This document shows positions 52,501 to 61,601 of a stretch of 64,000 nt of DNA, piece by piece. Numbering within the stretch: the first letter of the stretch is position 1; the number at the start of each line of letters is the position of its first letter. The position numbers and the translations under genes are program-made. The notes beneath the pieces were generated by a model, which made no database searches, was not told the origin of the DNA, and saw only the letters and a program-made list of their open reading frames with translations. Origin of the DNA: Alitta virens (Eukaryota > Annelida > Polychaeta > Phyllodocida > Nereididae); assembly GCA_932294295.1 (NCBI GenBank), contig OW028582.1, positions 38,910,204-38,974,203 of the forward strand. The letters run 5' to 3'.

Positions 52501-54437
52501 CGGAAAGCATCCGTGTCCATCTTGAGGTGGAGAGCAGGACACAGACTGAGTCAGAAAGACAGACAGACAGAGCGAAGTAAGCTAGATTCTGCTTCACTCG
52601 ATTTGCGTAACCCTACAATTGGTTTTATTTGGCACTGTGTTGGGGGGCAGTGTAGAGATGTGCAGACAGATCCAGCGGTGGGAATTGCGAATCTGCTCTG
52701 TCGGGGGGCCCGGGGGCGGGGGGGGGGGGGGGGCAGTGGTCTCCGTTCCAATTGCTGAACAACTTGTCTCCATGGGACCGGGGCAGGTGCTGGGCTCTCT
52801 GCTTTATTAGCATGGATACTTGCGAGTGGTATCAGCATGACAATGCCAAAAAACAGGCCCCACAATGGCTCTATATTTCTGCCATACTCCTCTCCAGCAG
52901 ACCTGCCAGTTTTCCACGCTGTCAGTTTTTCACTCTCCTTTGACACAAGCGCATAAAAGAACTCCTGTCATTCTAGCTGAGTGTATGACAGACTGAATAA
53001 TATCCCTCAACTGCAGCAACTTGCTTGGTCGTTTGCTCGCTTGCTTCCTTGCTTGCTTGGTCCTTTACTTGCTCGCTTTGTTCGCTTGCTTGGCTGTTAG
53101 AATAAATGACAGATTTCCAGTCGTTGCCAAACAAATCCTAATCAAGCTTAACACATTAAATTTGGTTTGTATTATTTGCATTTTATTTGTATATGCTTAC
53201 ATTGTGACAAATAAGTCATGAATGCCATCAAGTTGTCGAATAAAAGTATATATATTATTTAAGCAATTACATATACTCTCCTAGGATCACTTTCATCCAA
53301 ATAAAGGACGAAGAGTGGCATTTCCCTGGGTTTATTGCCTTCCCTAGTATAAAAAGCTAGGCCATAAAAAGCTGATACTTGAAAATAGTTGCCCAAGCAG
53401 TATTGCCCAGACCAGCAATATCCAGCATAGTATTGCACGAGTATCATATCCATACATGGGCAACCTTTGTACCCAGCTATATCTGCCCACATGGTCCAAG
53501 GCCAGTGGACAAACAAGCCAGTAAATACAGCCTATGTACCTGCAGACGCCATTAACATCTCATGATGCTGTTTTGATGTAAAACGCATCTGCCAGTCCAT
53601 CACCCTTACTCTATGTGCGCGTGGCAGGGGCATTGTTTATGCCCCACCTGACCACAACGTAAACACGTGCTGGCCTGCGCTCGTTAATAGCGTAATACGT
53701 CACCCGCAACGCACGACGCTGCGACTTGCCTTTGATCAGCTGCGGCGTCCCATAAACAGAGGCCGCTGGGGGTGGACAAATAAAGAGGGCAGTCCCTAAA
53801 CAAATGGTGTATAACGGGCTGCAGGCAATCATCACTGGTCTGTGCAGTTGTCTCAGCAGAAGAGCTGTTTGCTCTGATATCAGGCCGTCTGCCAACTTCC
53901 CCAGCTCCTCATTCAACTGCTCAAATGCTCAGCAAGGAATTCCGCATGTAATCCCATATACTCATTGTTGTGAACTGGGAAATCTTGCTTGGAGTCTGGT
54001 AAATGCTGTGAGAAACCTAACCTGCAAATTTGAAGGCTTTTTAATTCTTACTCTGACTAATGGGCCTAACCGAGGAACCACTAAGCCAGAGCTCTGTTGG
54101 AATCTGACTGTCTCTCTGTCATTAAGCAGGTCTGGCAGGAGTCCACAAAACACCTCACCCCCCCCCCCCTCAAATACCCCCCCCCCCCCCTCCCCTAACA
54201 TCCCAGGCCTGGTCTTGTCTTTTCTTTGCAGTTAGACTAATCAAATCACTTGCTGAAAGAAACCAGCCTTGGCAAAACCCAGATCAAGTCTGAAAACAGT
54301 CACTCCCTCAAGCCCTGCCCCCCCCCCCCCACTTGCCAACTAGCACGGACACAAAAGAACAAAAAACATCCCCCCCCCCCCATCCTGAGACTGTCAAGGA
54401 ACGTCTTGTCCTTTGAAGACGCCCCTCACAACGTCAC
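49586..54437. other. Non-coding block, no gene recognised
   Basis: Contents: an RFX-like CCATGGCAACC (49658-49668); C13 (49841-49853); purine-rich sequence (50040-50115); a CTCF-like GCGACACCTAGCGG (about 51012-51025); YY1-like words at 51357-51366 and 51993-52003; runs at 51061-51070, 51139-51150, 52145-52156, 52718-52733 and five C-runs in 54158-54381; and a degenerate CTTGCTTG stretch (53025-53095). A strong acceptor-like TCTTTTCTTTGCAG lies at about 54219-54232, but no exon follows it. Confidence 0.6.
52701..52733 (+). other. G-rich tract, possible G-quadruplex
   Basis: G6, G5 and G16 runs fall in 33 bp (the last at 52718-52733), the densest G-tract in the window. Slippage-prone and likely to be length-variable or misassembled. 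Confidence 0.65.
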
Positions 54438-55037
54438 AACGTAGCGTCATGACGCTATCAAGGGAGTACAAGAGGTGTAAGATACATGTGTCGAAAAAGC
54501 AAAAGAAGAAAATAATATAAAGGAAAAAATATAATAGAACATAAATTATGTACAGCATTTACATAGGCGAACCCTGAAGCATCAGCCGCTCATGCTGCCC
54601 AAGCTCCAGGTCTTATAAATAAAGCATATGCTAATCAATGGTAAATTAAAGTGCAATGAATAAAAGCATGAAAATCAATATAATAAAAAACACAACTAAC
54701 TATGCACAGCACCAGATAATGAATTAATAATAATGATATGTATATTTGAGCACCTAATATATTTAACACAACTGGTAATACTGATATATAAGAGCACCCA
54801 TCATGAAGGGTGAAGAGCAAGATGACATGCAATTCAGTTTTACACATGAGTAAATACAATGAAAAAGATATGTACAATAATTTACACACACACACATACA
54901 TAATATATAAATACAAATGACAATCAATACACTTGGAAACAGCTTATTCAATGGGCCACCAGCCACTCTGATAGGTCCAGCAGGTAATGGGCAATTTACC
55001 TAACTAGCCAGTCTCTCCTACAATGATAATTGACAAC

Positions 55038-55800
55038 CTAATGCTTATGTTTTAGGTCCAATTTTAATGCAATTTTTAAGAATTTACCAAGGGCAAAGTT
55101 TAAGTCAGTATCTTTACTTGTTAATATTCGAAGGAATTGTTCAGATGGTGTTAAGAACAAAAAAGTTATACATTTACAAGCTATTTCATATGGGTTATTT
55201 TCGAATAGCATTTAATTGTTCACAGATCATTAGGCAATGAAATTCATCTTCAACTTGATTAAGATTGCATTTTTCACAGATTCTTTCCTCAGCGGGTACA
55301 AATGGGCGTTTGTGCCTACCTAATTCAATATTTAAGTTGTGAGAGCTCCGCCTGAAACGAGCTATATTAAAATAAATTGATTTAGGAAAGTCATGATACA
55401 AATAGGGTTCTATTCGAATATCTTTCTCGAATATTTTATAAGTTCTTAGTTTGGGGTTACGTACGCTATCATTGATCTCATGCAACATCTTGGCATGGGC
55501 CTGTTCATACACCGACACATTTGTTTTATTTAAGTCAAACTCATTTTGGTTCATATTGAGAGTCTCAGTGACCTTGCAAAGTCTCGTAAGCCAACATGTC
55601 TGACAATCAGTGGAAACCTGCCAGTTTCTGCTAATATAGCTATTGTTGAAGTTTGACACCTGACACTCAATATATTCTTGAGAAATTTCACTTTTTACTT
55701 TTTTGAGGGTGTCAATTTCTTTTTCTGGGAACCATATTTCGCTATTATATTAGAGTATTGGCAATATACGGGTGTCAAACATTTTCATACTTAATTTATG
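55038..55800 (-). pseudogene. LINE ORF2 C-terminal domain, frameshifted
   Basis: Begins with MKMFDTRILPIL-type sequence that normally follows the RT thumb, continues through a 154-residue open stretch (55659-55195), and has a zinc-knuckle-like CX2CX9HX4C (residues in ICEKCNLNQVEDEFHC and the following LMIC). A frameshift near 55197 moves the last about 50 residues into another frame, ending at TAG 55040-55038. An in-frame stop occurs near 55748. The pattern is typical of a decayed LINE C-terminus. Confidence 0.8.
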
Positions 55801-55805
55801 GGGCA

Positions 55806-56594
55806 GACAGATTTTTGCATACTATCTTGACTTTCTGATATCAACACAAGATCATCAGCATAGAGCAAATGTGTGTAAGTAGTACTAATAATTGTCACTC
55901 CACATGTCTGATCTAGATATTCACACATATCCGACAAGTAAAAATTACAGAGTTTTGGACTTAGGATCCCACCCTGAAGATTACCATGGGTACTATCTAT
56001 GCTAGGACCTAATTCACCCTGCCATCTAACTTTAGCACTGGACTGAGAGAACATGCTTTGAATTATTCTCACAAGTCGACCACCATAACCTTTCTTTATC
56101 ATTTTGTAATGCAGGAAAGACAATTGACACAGTCAAATGCTTTCGAGAAGTCTATAAATGTTATATACAAGGTTTTTTAATTGATTTGTAACAGGATATT
56201 AGAGAGTCTAAAATAAATACATTGTCACTAGTTCTGCAGCCTTTACTAATGCCAAATTGATTAGGAACTACTATGTCTGTAGCCTCACTTTGAAAGACCA
56301 ATCGTTTATTTATAATTGATTCAAATATTTTACCCGTACATGCCATCAATGTTAATTTACAATAGTTTTCTGGTTCACTGTAGCTACCTTTTCTATGCAG
56401 GGGTTGAATGATTCCTTCTGCCCACTTATCCGGATAAACACATTTTTCCCAAATATAGTTAAACAGTGTTGTAAGGGGATGGAGTAAGTAATCGGTATTT
56501 CATTACCAATTCCATCTATACCAGGGGCTTTCCCTTGCTTTAAGTTTTTCAGTTCAGTCTGTACCTCATACAATGTTATTGGCATATCTGTCAT
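55806..56594 (-). pseudogene. LINE reverse transcriptase domain, broken
   Basis: RT blocks appear in order across three frames: KAPGIDGI (about 56531-56508), then an NQFGISKGCRTSDNVF block (within 56161-56349), then GGILSPKL and the catalytic LLYADDLVLIS, with YADD at 55862-55851. The two aspartates of YADD are intact. After DSMQK (about 55812) the thumb region, about 100 codons in related elements, is missing. Sequence jumps straight to the post-thumb LPHKLSMKMFDT stretch, which shows an internal deletion. Confidence 0.85.
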
Positions 56595-56653
56595 GAATGT
56601 AGCAGAATCAGAGGGTATGTTGTTAAGATTTTCTAAGTGTTCCTCTATATCTT

Positions 56654-57022
56654 TCAGGAATTGGAGGACTCACTAGGTGGGGATTGTACATTTGCAAAAT
56701 ACTTTTCAAAACCATCTAGATCAATATTGCCTGCAGTAGTAAATGTATAACTTTTCTTTAATTTATCCCAATATTTCCAGTAATCACAAGGGTTTTTCCA
56801 GCTGTCCTGTGTGGCTCCCTTGCCCAAAATTCCTGTGCAAATTCTCACTGAGTTCATTTCTAATTTTATTTTGAAGGATTCTCTTCTTTCTTTGCATAGT
56901 AGCTTTATAAGTTTTTTTAAGTGAATGGTACTGTCTGAAATTGTCTTGTAAGTTTAGATCATGAGTTTTAGCAAAGTCATTGGTAACGCGTTTGAGTTGT
57001 TTACATTCATTATCAAACCACT
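56654..57022 (-). pseudogene. LINE linker between endonuclease and RT, 3' part
   Basis: Starts at the FDNECKQLKR motif next to the nested insertion and continues as a basic linker (HSLKKTYKATMQRKKR). A frame change leads into NPCDYWKYWDKLKK (56654-56857). This is the usual spacer between endonuclease and RT. Confidence 0.75.
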
Positions 57023-57509
57023 AGTCAGGCAATTTGAATATTTTTAATGTGTCGCAGAGACGTGATTAATTTATGTCGGTTTTACCTTTTTAAATCTATT
57101 CATGGGCTGGCTCCCCATTATTTATGTGATGACATCACTATGCAAAAGGAAGTCTCCAACCGCAATACGAGAAATTTGGTGAAAATGATGTACATATACC
57201 TTATGCTAATTCTGCTTTTAGCAGCAATGCCTTTACTGTTAGAGGTCCTATTATATAAAACTGTCTTCCTAGTGATGTGAAATATTGTGATAACATTAAT
57301 GTTTTAAAAGCCAAATGTAAAGCCTTTTTTATTAATGTTTTACTAATCAACTGCATACCAGTCCTTTTAATTACTTTATGTTTTTATTCTATTTTTACCT
57401 CTTTAAATGTCCATTTCTATTTCTGTTTTATCCATCATGGCCGTGTTGTAAACCAGTTTTTATACTGAATATGTTACCCTGTATAAATATATTTTATAAA
57501 TAAATAAAT
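57023..57509 (+). mobile_element. 5'-truncated LINE 3' end inserted into the minus-strand LINE
   Basis: Plus strand. It encodes the end of a second LINE: FKSIHGLAPHYLCDDI (from about 57086), then after a frameshift RGPII-NCLPSDV (stop in place of the usual W) and LKAKCKAFF. These are the standard C-terminal blocks of CR1/L2/Jockey-type ORF2. It ends in a TAAA-repeat tail (about 57486-57509). AAACCACT occurs immediately before (57015-57022) and after (57510-57517) it, which is the target-site duplication. Its C-terminus differs from that of the host element, so it is a different family and a later insertion. Confidence 0.85.
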
Positions 57510-57595
57510 AAACCACTCATTTCTGGGAAAGCTATCAGCTACTGCCCTTTGATATTTTTTTAGAAGTTCACAGAAATTGCAGTCTCCAAAAGAGT
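57510..57595 (-). pseudogene. LINE linker, 5' part, separated by the nested insertion
   Basis: The minus strand reads ELLKKYQRAVADSF just before the duplication AGTGGTTT. Skipping the inserted element and one duplicate copy places this frame directly onto FDNECK and recreates the expected WFDNEC block. That shows the two parts were once contiguous. Confidence 0.75.
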
Positions 57596-58085
57596 GTAGA
57601 CATCAGAGACTACATCAATAACTCATTATCGTTGATTATACTGTTAATAATGCATCATGTAATACTGAGTAATGCTCACTACTTAACGAAGATGTTAAGC
57701 AGCATCGGCATCAAAAAGATACCTGTAAAACTTAACCTTACTGTTTTGTCGTGTTTGGTTAGGTTTGTTAGTTCGAAGGAACCACTGTGACTTATTATAT
57801 ATATGTGGTAAAAGTCTAATTGACTACTTAATTTGTGATGCCTTGTTCCACCAAAAATTGCAATATTTCAATCTTGAACCACTGAATACTACTGATCACA
57901 AGCCTTTGGTATTCTCTCTTAAACCAAAGATATAACTCAATCAATCACATATACATATGACTCGATCAATTTATTCAAAGCTGGTGAAGTTTAGCAAATG
58001 AGTCGTTGGAGCTACATTAATGAAAAAAAAGTTTGTTCTGAACAGGCATGGGAGCTTTTACTATGGTGTCAGCTGCATATTGCTG
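57596..58085 (+). pseudogene. Inverted LINE endonuclease (APE) C-terminal part
   Basis: The plus strand carries DIRDYINN (about 57599-57622), then an open frame from 57729 to the TAA at 57933-57935 with GKSLIDYLICDALF and NTTDHKPLVFSL. These match the GxSxIDY and SDHxPL blocks of APE endonucleases; the final block normally reads SDH and here is TDH. Further on, SRWSYINEKK (about 58001-58030) looks like the start of the linker. It lies in opposite orientation to the rest of the element and ends where the minus-strand linker would begin. Confidence 0.65.
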
Positions 58086-58674
58086 TGTGACGTCACGATG
58101 GGCGACCATTGAGCCTCATTTCAGACCAGAGAAGTGTCCCATGATGCTGCGGGACGGTTGTCATGGAGCTGGGAATATGGAACAGAGGGGGTGATATATT
58201 AGGCAGGGACCGACATGTATTGCTCGCAAGCCCTCTCACAGTCATTCCTAGGACTTCTCAAACACTCGGCCGACAGACAGCCTGGCAAGTTCACAGGCCG
58301 ATGGGAGGGGCTGTCACTGGGACACGCCATCAAGTCACTGCAATCATTCATTACTATCTCAACAAGCAAGCAGGCAAGTACTCAAATCAGCCCCCAATAT
58401 TCACACCACCATCCAGCCTACAATCCAAGCCTGTACTCAACCCATGTACACACTGTACTACACAGCCCTTACAACTCAAATGCCCCCACCCCTTTTCACC
58501 CCTAGCCCCATGGAGTCTTTGGGACGGGGTGTGTCTCATGGCATCAACTGAACAACTCTCTGGCAGCTGACGGATTCTTGCTTGCTTTCTTGATTGCTTT
58601 TTTGCTGGTTTGATGGTTGGCTGTTTGCATTTCTTGTCATACTGAGATGTCGCGAAATGTCTTATCTGTCGGAG

Positions 58675-58734
58675 GATCAGCTCACAGATCAGGTCACAGA
58701 TCAGCTCAGAGATCAGAGTACAGATCGTGCACAG
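58675..58734 (+). repeat. 12-bp minisatellite, about 5 units
   Basis: The unit GATCAGCTCACA starts at 58675, 58687, 58699, 58711 and 58723, with increasing divergence to the right. Confidence 0.9.
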
Positions 58735-59007
58735 GGATAAGGCCTCGTATCAGGCCCCCTGGCGGGTGTTAACAGGAAGCGGAAATGTCACCATGGAGAT
58801 GTCAAGATGCCTCGCCATGATGCCCGGATGTGATAAGGTTAATTCTCCCATCAGCCATTGCGGCCCACGTGACATCTCACTGCCAGGCGAGGGATCAAGG
58901 ACATGCGTTGTCTTTATGCAGGGTGCATCAGATTAATACTGAAAAGCTTAATTTTCTTCTGACGTTAGTTGCATCATTCCTCATTCACTGCTCACGCTTG
59001 ACAGGTC

Positions 59008-59126
59008 CTTCTCTAGATGGCCGCCGTGACCTTGACCTTTGACCGTGGCAGGGCTGATCAGCCGAGTCACGTGATGACCTTCAGTGGGAACCTTCAGTGA
59101 CGCAATCAAGCAGCGCCACCTGGGCT
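59008..59126. promoter_or_regulatory. Motif-dense island: YY1-like, nuclear receptor, CACGTG, CTCF-like
   Basis: In 119 bp there are GATGGCCGCC (YY1-like, about 59016-59025), TGACCTTGACCTTTGACC (59027-59044), TCACGTGA (59067-59074) and GCGCCACCTGG (59113-59123). In reverse complement the second is three consecutive GGTCA half-sites, giving an overlapping DR0 and DR1. DR1 sites are bound by RXR/HNF4/COUP-type receptors and TCAAGGTCA by ERR/NR5A types in animals. A regulatory element is likely, but its target is unknown. Confidence 0.45.
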
Positions 59127-59526
59127 TCTAATTGCACCCCCTCTGCCGTCAGTGCCTTGTAGTGCGAATGGGGCAGACTAAAGAGCATGCCTGTGCCTAT
59201 CAGCCCTCGCTCCATTCTCATTAGTCCTGCCCTTCGCTTCCATTGAACACTGTGCGATTGAGCACTGTACAGGAATGGCCCTCGTCACCATCCCCTTGCT
59301 CAAACTTATCAAGACAGATGAAAGCTTACTCAACATGACCTCTGCTTACTCCTTGTGCCTGCCTACTCCAGGTCCTTACTCAATGTGCTCACTCCATGTG
59401 CTTACTCAAGCAGCAATTCAATCAGACAGTCAAACAGGAGTGCCCAGCTGGCACCTTTTTTTCATCTGAGGCATGTTTGTATTCTTCGTGTATTATTTGA
59501 TTGGTCACACTTTCTTTCCCTCATCA

Positions 59527-59554
59527 GTCTGTCTGTCTGTCTGTCTGTCTGTCA
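59527..59554. repeat. (TGTC)n microsatellite
   Basis: Seven uninterrupted TCTG units. Confidence 0.9.
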
Positions 59555-60243
59555 ATTTCCCTTTTTGATTGAAGGTTCTTTCGAAACTCTATACGAGTAG
59601 GGTACAGGTTGGTGTGTGCAATGCTCATTTGACTCATTTGAAATTTGTTCAACTTCTCTTACTCCATTTCTTGTTCCTGGTTCAATTCTATTCCATGCTA
59701 CAAGTAATTTCAGTCGTTCATTCTGTTTGTCCGTCTGTCCGTCATCTTTGCGTGATCTTGGCATCAGTCTGGCATTCTGTCACTTTATTCTTTCTAATTA
59801 AATGAGAGGAGGATAATTCCCCTCGCATCTGTCCATCTGTCTTTGCCGCATCAGTAGAACATGCCATCAGCAGCAGAGGCAGCGGCAGCAGCAGCAAGGG
59901 TGTTGGGAGATGCAGGACATGAATCATGGTTGACGGATGACTCCGCACACGAGCAGTGAAAGGCAAACCGGGCAACAGGGGGGCAAGTCGTGAGAGAAGT
60001 CATACGGGCACTGCCATCACACTGCAGCAGGTGTAGAGATAGTGTGACGGGCTGTGAGAGAAACAAGTCATAGCTCCATGTTGATGCCTTGAAATAGGAC
60101 ACCAACCAGCTTGCCAATGCCAGGGCTGTTAATGTCCGAGAAGTTTCCCTCAAAGTTCGTCGTTTGGTGAACTTGATCAACTGAGTGTCAGGTCTACCAA
60201 AGACGCAGCTGGACCAGAAATAGCATCTCAACAGCTGCAACAT

Positions 60244-60244
60244 G

Positions 60245-60283
<39 letters not shown>

Positions 60284-60300
60284 ACTATCCATCTATCTAT
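60244..60300. repeat. (CTAT)n microsatellite
   Basis: About 14 CTAT units, the last few interrupted. No SINE head is visible on either side, unlike the 39.6-kb array. Confidence 0.9.
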
Positions 60301-60540
60301 ATTGGCCCTCGATCCCCACTTCATTGAGATGCCCTCTTGTGGCCCTCGATCCCTGGGACCTTGGCGAGGGCAGATAGCCAGTTAAGACAATAATGCTCTG
60401 TAGGGGGCGCCTCTGTTGATGGCCCATGCATAGGAATGTCACTTGCAGTCAGCATTAATTCCTTGCATGGCCCCAACAGCTGATTACTGCAAAGGGCAAT
60501 TCGTCAAAGAGCCATTTGTCATGACCTGCAACAAAGTAAT

Positions 60541-60577
60541 GGTCAGCACTGGTCAGCACTGGTCAGCACTGGTCAGC
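60541..60577 (+). repeat. 10-bp repeat of a GGTCA half-site
   Basis: TGGTCAGCAC is repeated 3.7 times. Every unit contains the TGGTCAG word that is over-used elsewhere in the window. Confidence 0.9.
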
Positions 60578-61557
60578 CTCTCTTTACACATGCATCCCAG
60601 ACAAGTCCACCGCATCTACGAGTCCCTGGGGAGGTCAGGTGATGGTCAAGGGGTGAAGGCACAAGATGACCAATGGTCAGGGTGTCCAGCTGAGGGGTGC
60701 ACATGGGGACTTTGGCATTAGATGATTCTGAGTCAGTTTGGGCAACTTGTCATTCCAGCACATGAGTTGCGGTGGAGGAAGCCTGGTACCTATGCTCAGG
60801 CAGGTGTGTAGCCCCCCCCCCTTCACTTTCCGACTAAAGTTCATCATATTCATCCCCATTCACCGTGTGACCAATAGAAATGTCAATGACGAAAAGAGAA
60901 TCACGCTCATTTGGGAAATGGGGGAGAGATGAATCTCTAAATGCAAATTAGAATCACACAGGAGACCTTTGCATTGATCTGAAGTTCCAAGGAAATCCCA
61001 GGAAAGACCGAAAGCTTGGGACATTTATCGCTTGGGTGGACTCTGAACTGCGAAATGCAAGTGTGATCATTTTGCAAAAGATCCATTCAGCGTCCCCAGA
61101 CTTTGATCCTCAGAATATGATGAGAGAGAACGGATTTCACAGAAGAGTTGGGTGTGAAGAATGCCTAAGAATGGGATCAGAAAAAACATCAGACGCCCAG
61201 TAAAAAGACCATTTATATTTGGAATGATCCGGTAACATTGGGAAACTATTACAAAGTGTAACATTTTGCCCACGACATTTAAGTTTCCCTTATTCTTCTT
61301 ATGGATAAGACTGACATACCAATGGATATGCCAATGGTCTAACAATACTTGGGTTTAAAATATTGTAGGATGTAGATCCCCAAACATTTATAGTCAGCTA
61401 AATTTACAGCTCCAAACATGGCTCTGAATCCTCTTTACAAAACATTTATTAAATTACTAAAAGCAACGGAAAATGTGCAGATAGTGAAGCCAGACCTGGC
61501 TAGGAGATTGGGTGAGGATGCAGGTGGCTGGGGTCAGAGGAACAGCATCCCTCCTCC

Positions 61558-61601
61558 CCAACAGTCCCCCAACAGTCCCCCAACAGTCCCCCAGCAGTCC
61601 C
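61558..61601 (+). repeat. 11-bp minisatellite, 4 units
   Basis: CCAACAGTCCC is repeated exactly three times (61558, 61569, 61580), plus a fourth unit with one change (61591). Confidence 0.95.

Larger units (their letters stand above)
54438..58089 (-). mobile_element. Degenerate non-LTR retrotransposon (LINE), 5'-inverted, with nested insertion
   Basis: Reading the minus strand from right to left gives, in element order: an inverted endonuclease part (57596-58085, plus strand), a linker interrupted at a WFDNEC motif, reverse transcriptase with KAPGIDG and YADD, and a C-terminal CX2CX9HX4C domain ending at 55038. The region 54438-55037 is AT-rich, without coding, and is best read as 3' UTR; its left limit is uncertain. 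ACGTCAC occurs at both proposed outer edges (54431-54437 and 58090-58096) and may be the target-site duplication. The domain order fits APE-type LINEs of the broad CR1/L2/Jockey group; I cannot name the clade. Multiple frameshifts and stops make it dead. Confidence 0.8.

Noticed and set aside
54219..54440. Strong plus-strand splice acceptor followed by an exon
   Set aside because: The acceptor-like sequence is good, but what follows contains stops or poly-C low complexity in all frames.
58163..58570. 135-codon plus-strand frame just right of the LINE
   Set aside because: It overlaps a second open frame, its composition is like spaced non-coding DNA, and it has no LINE-type or other motif.
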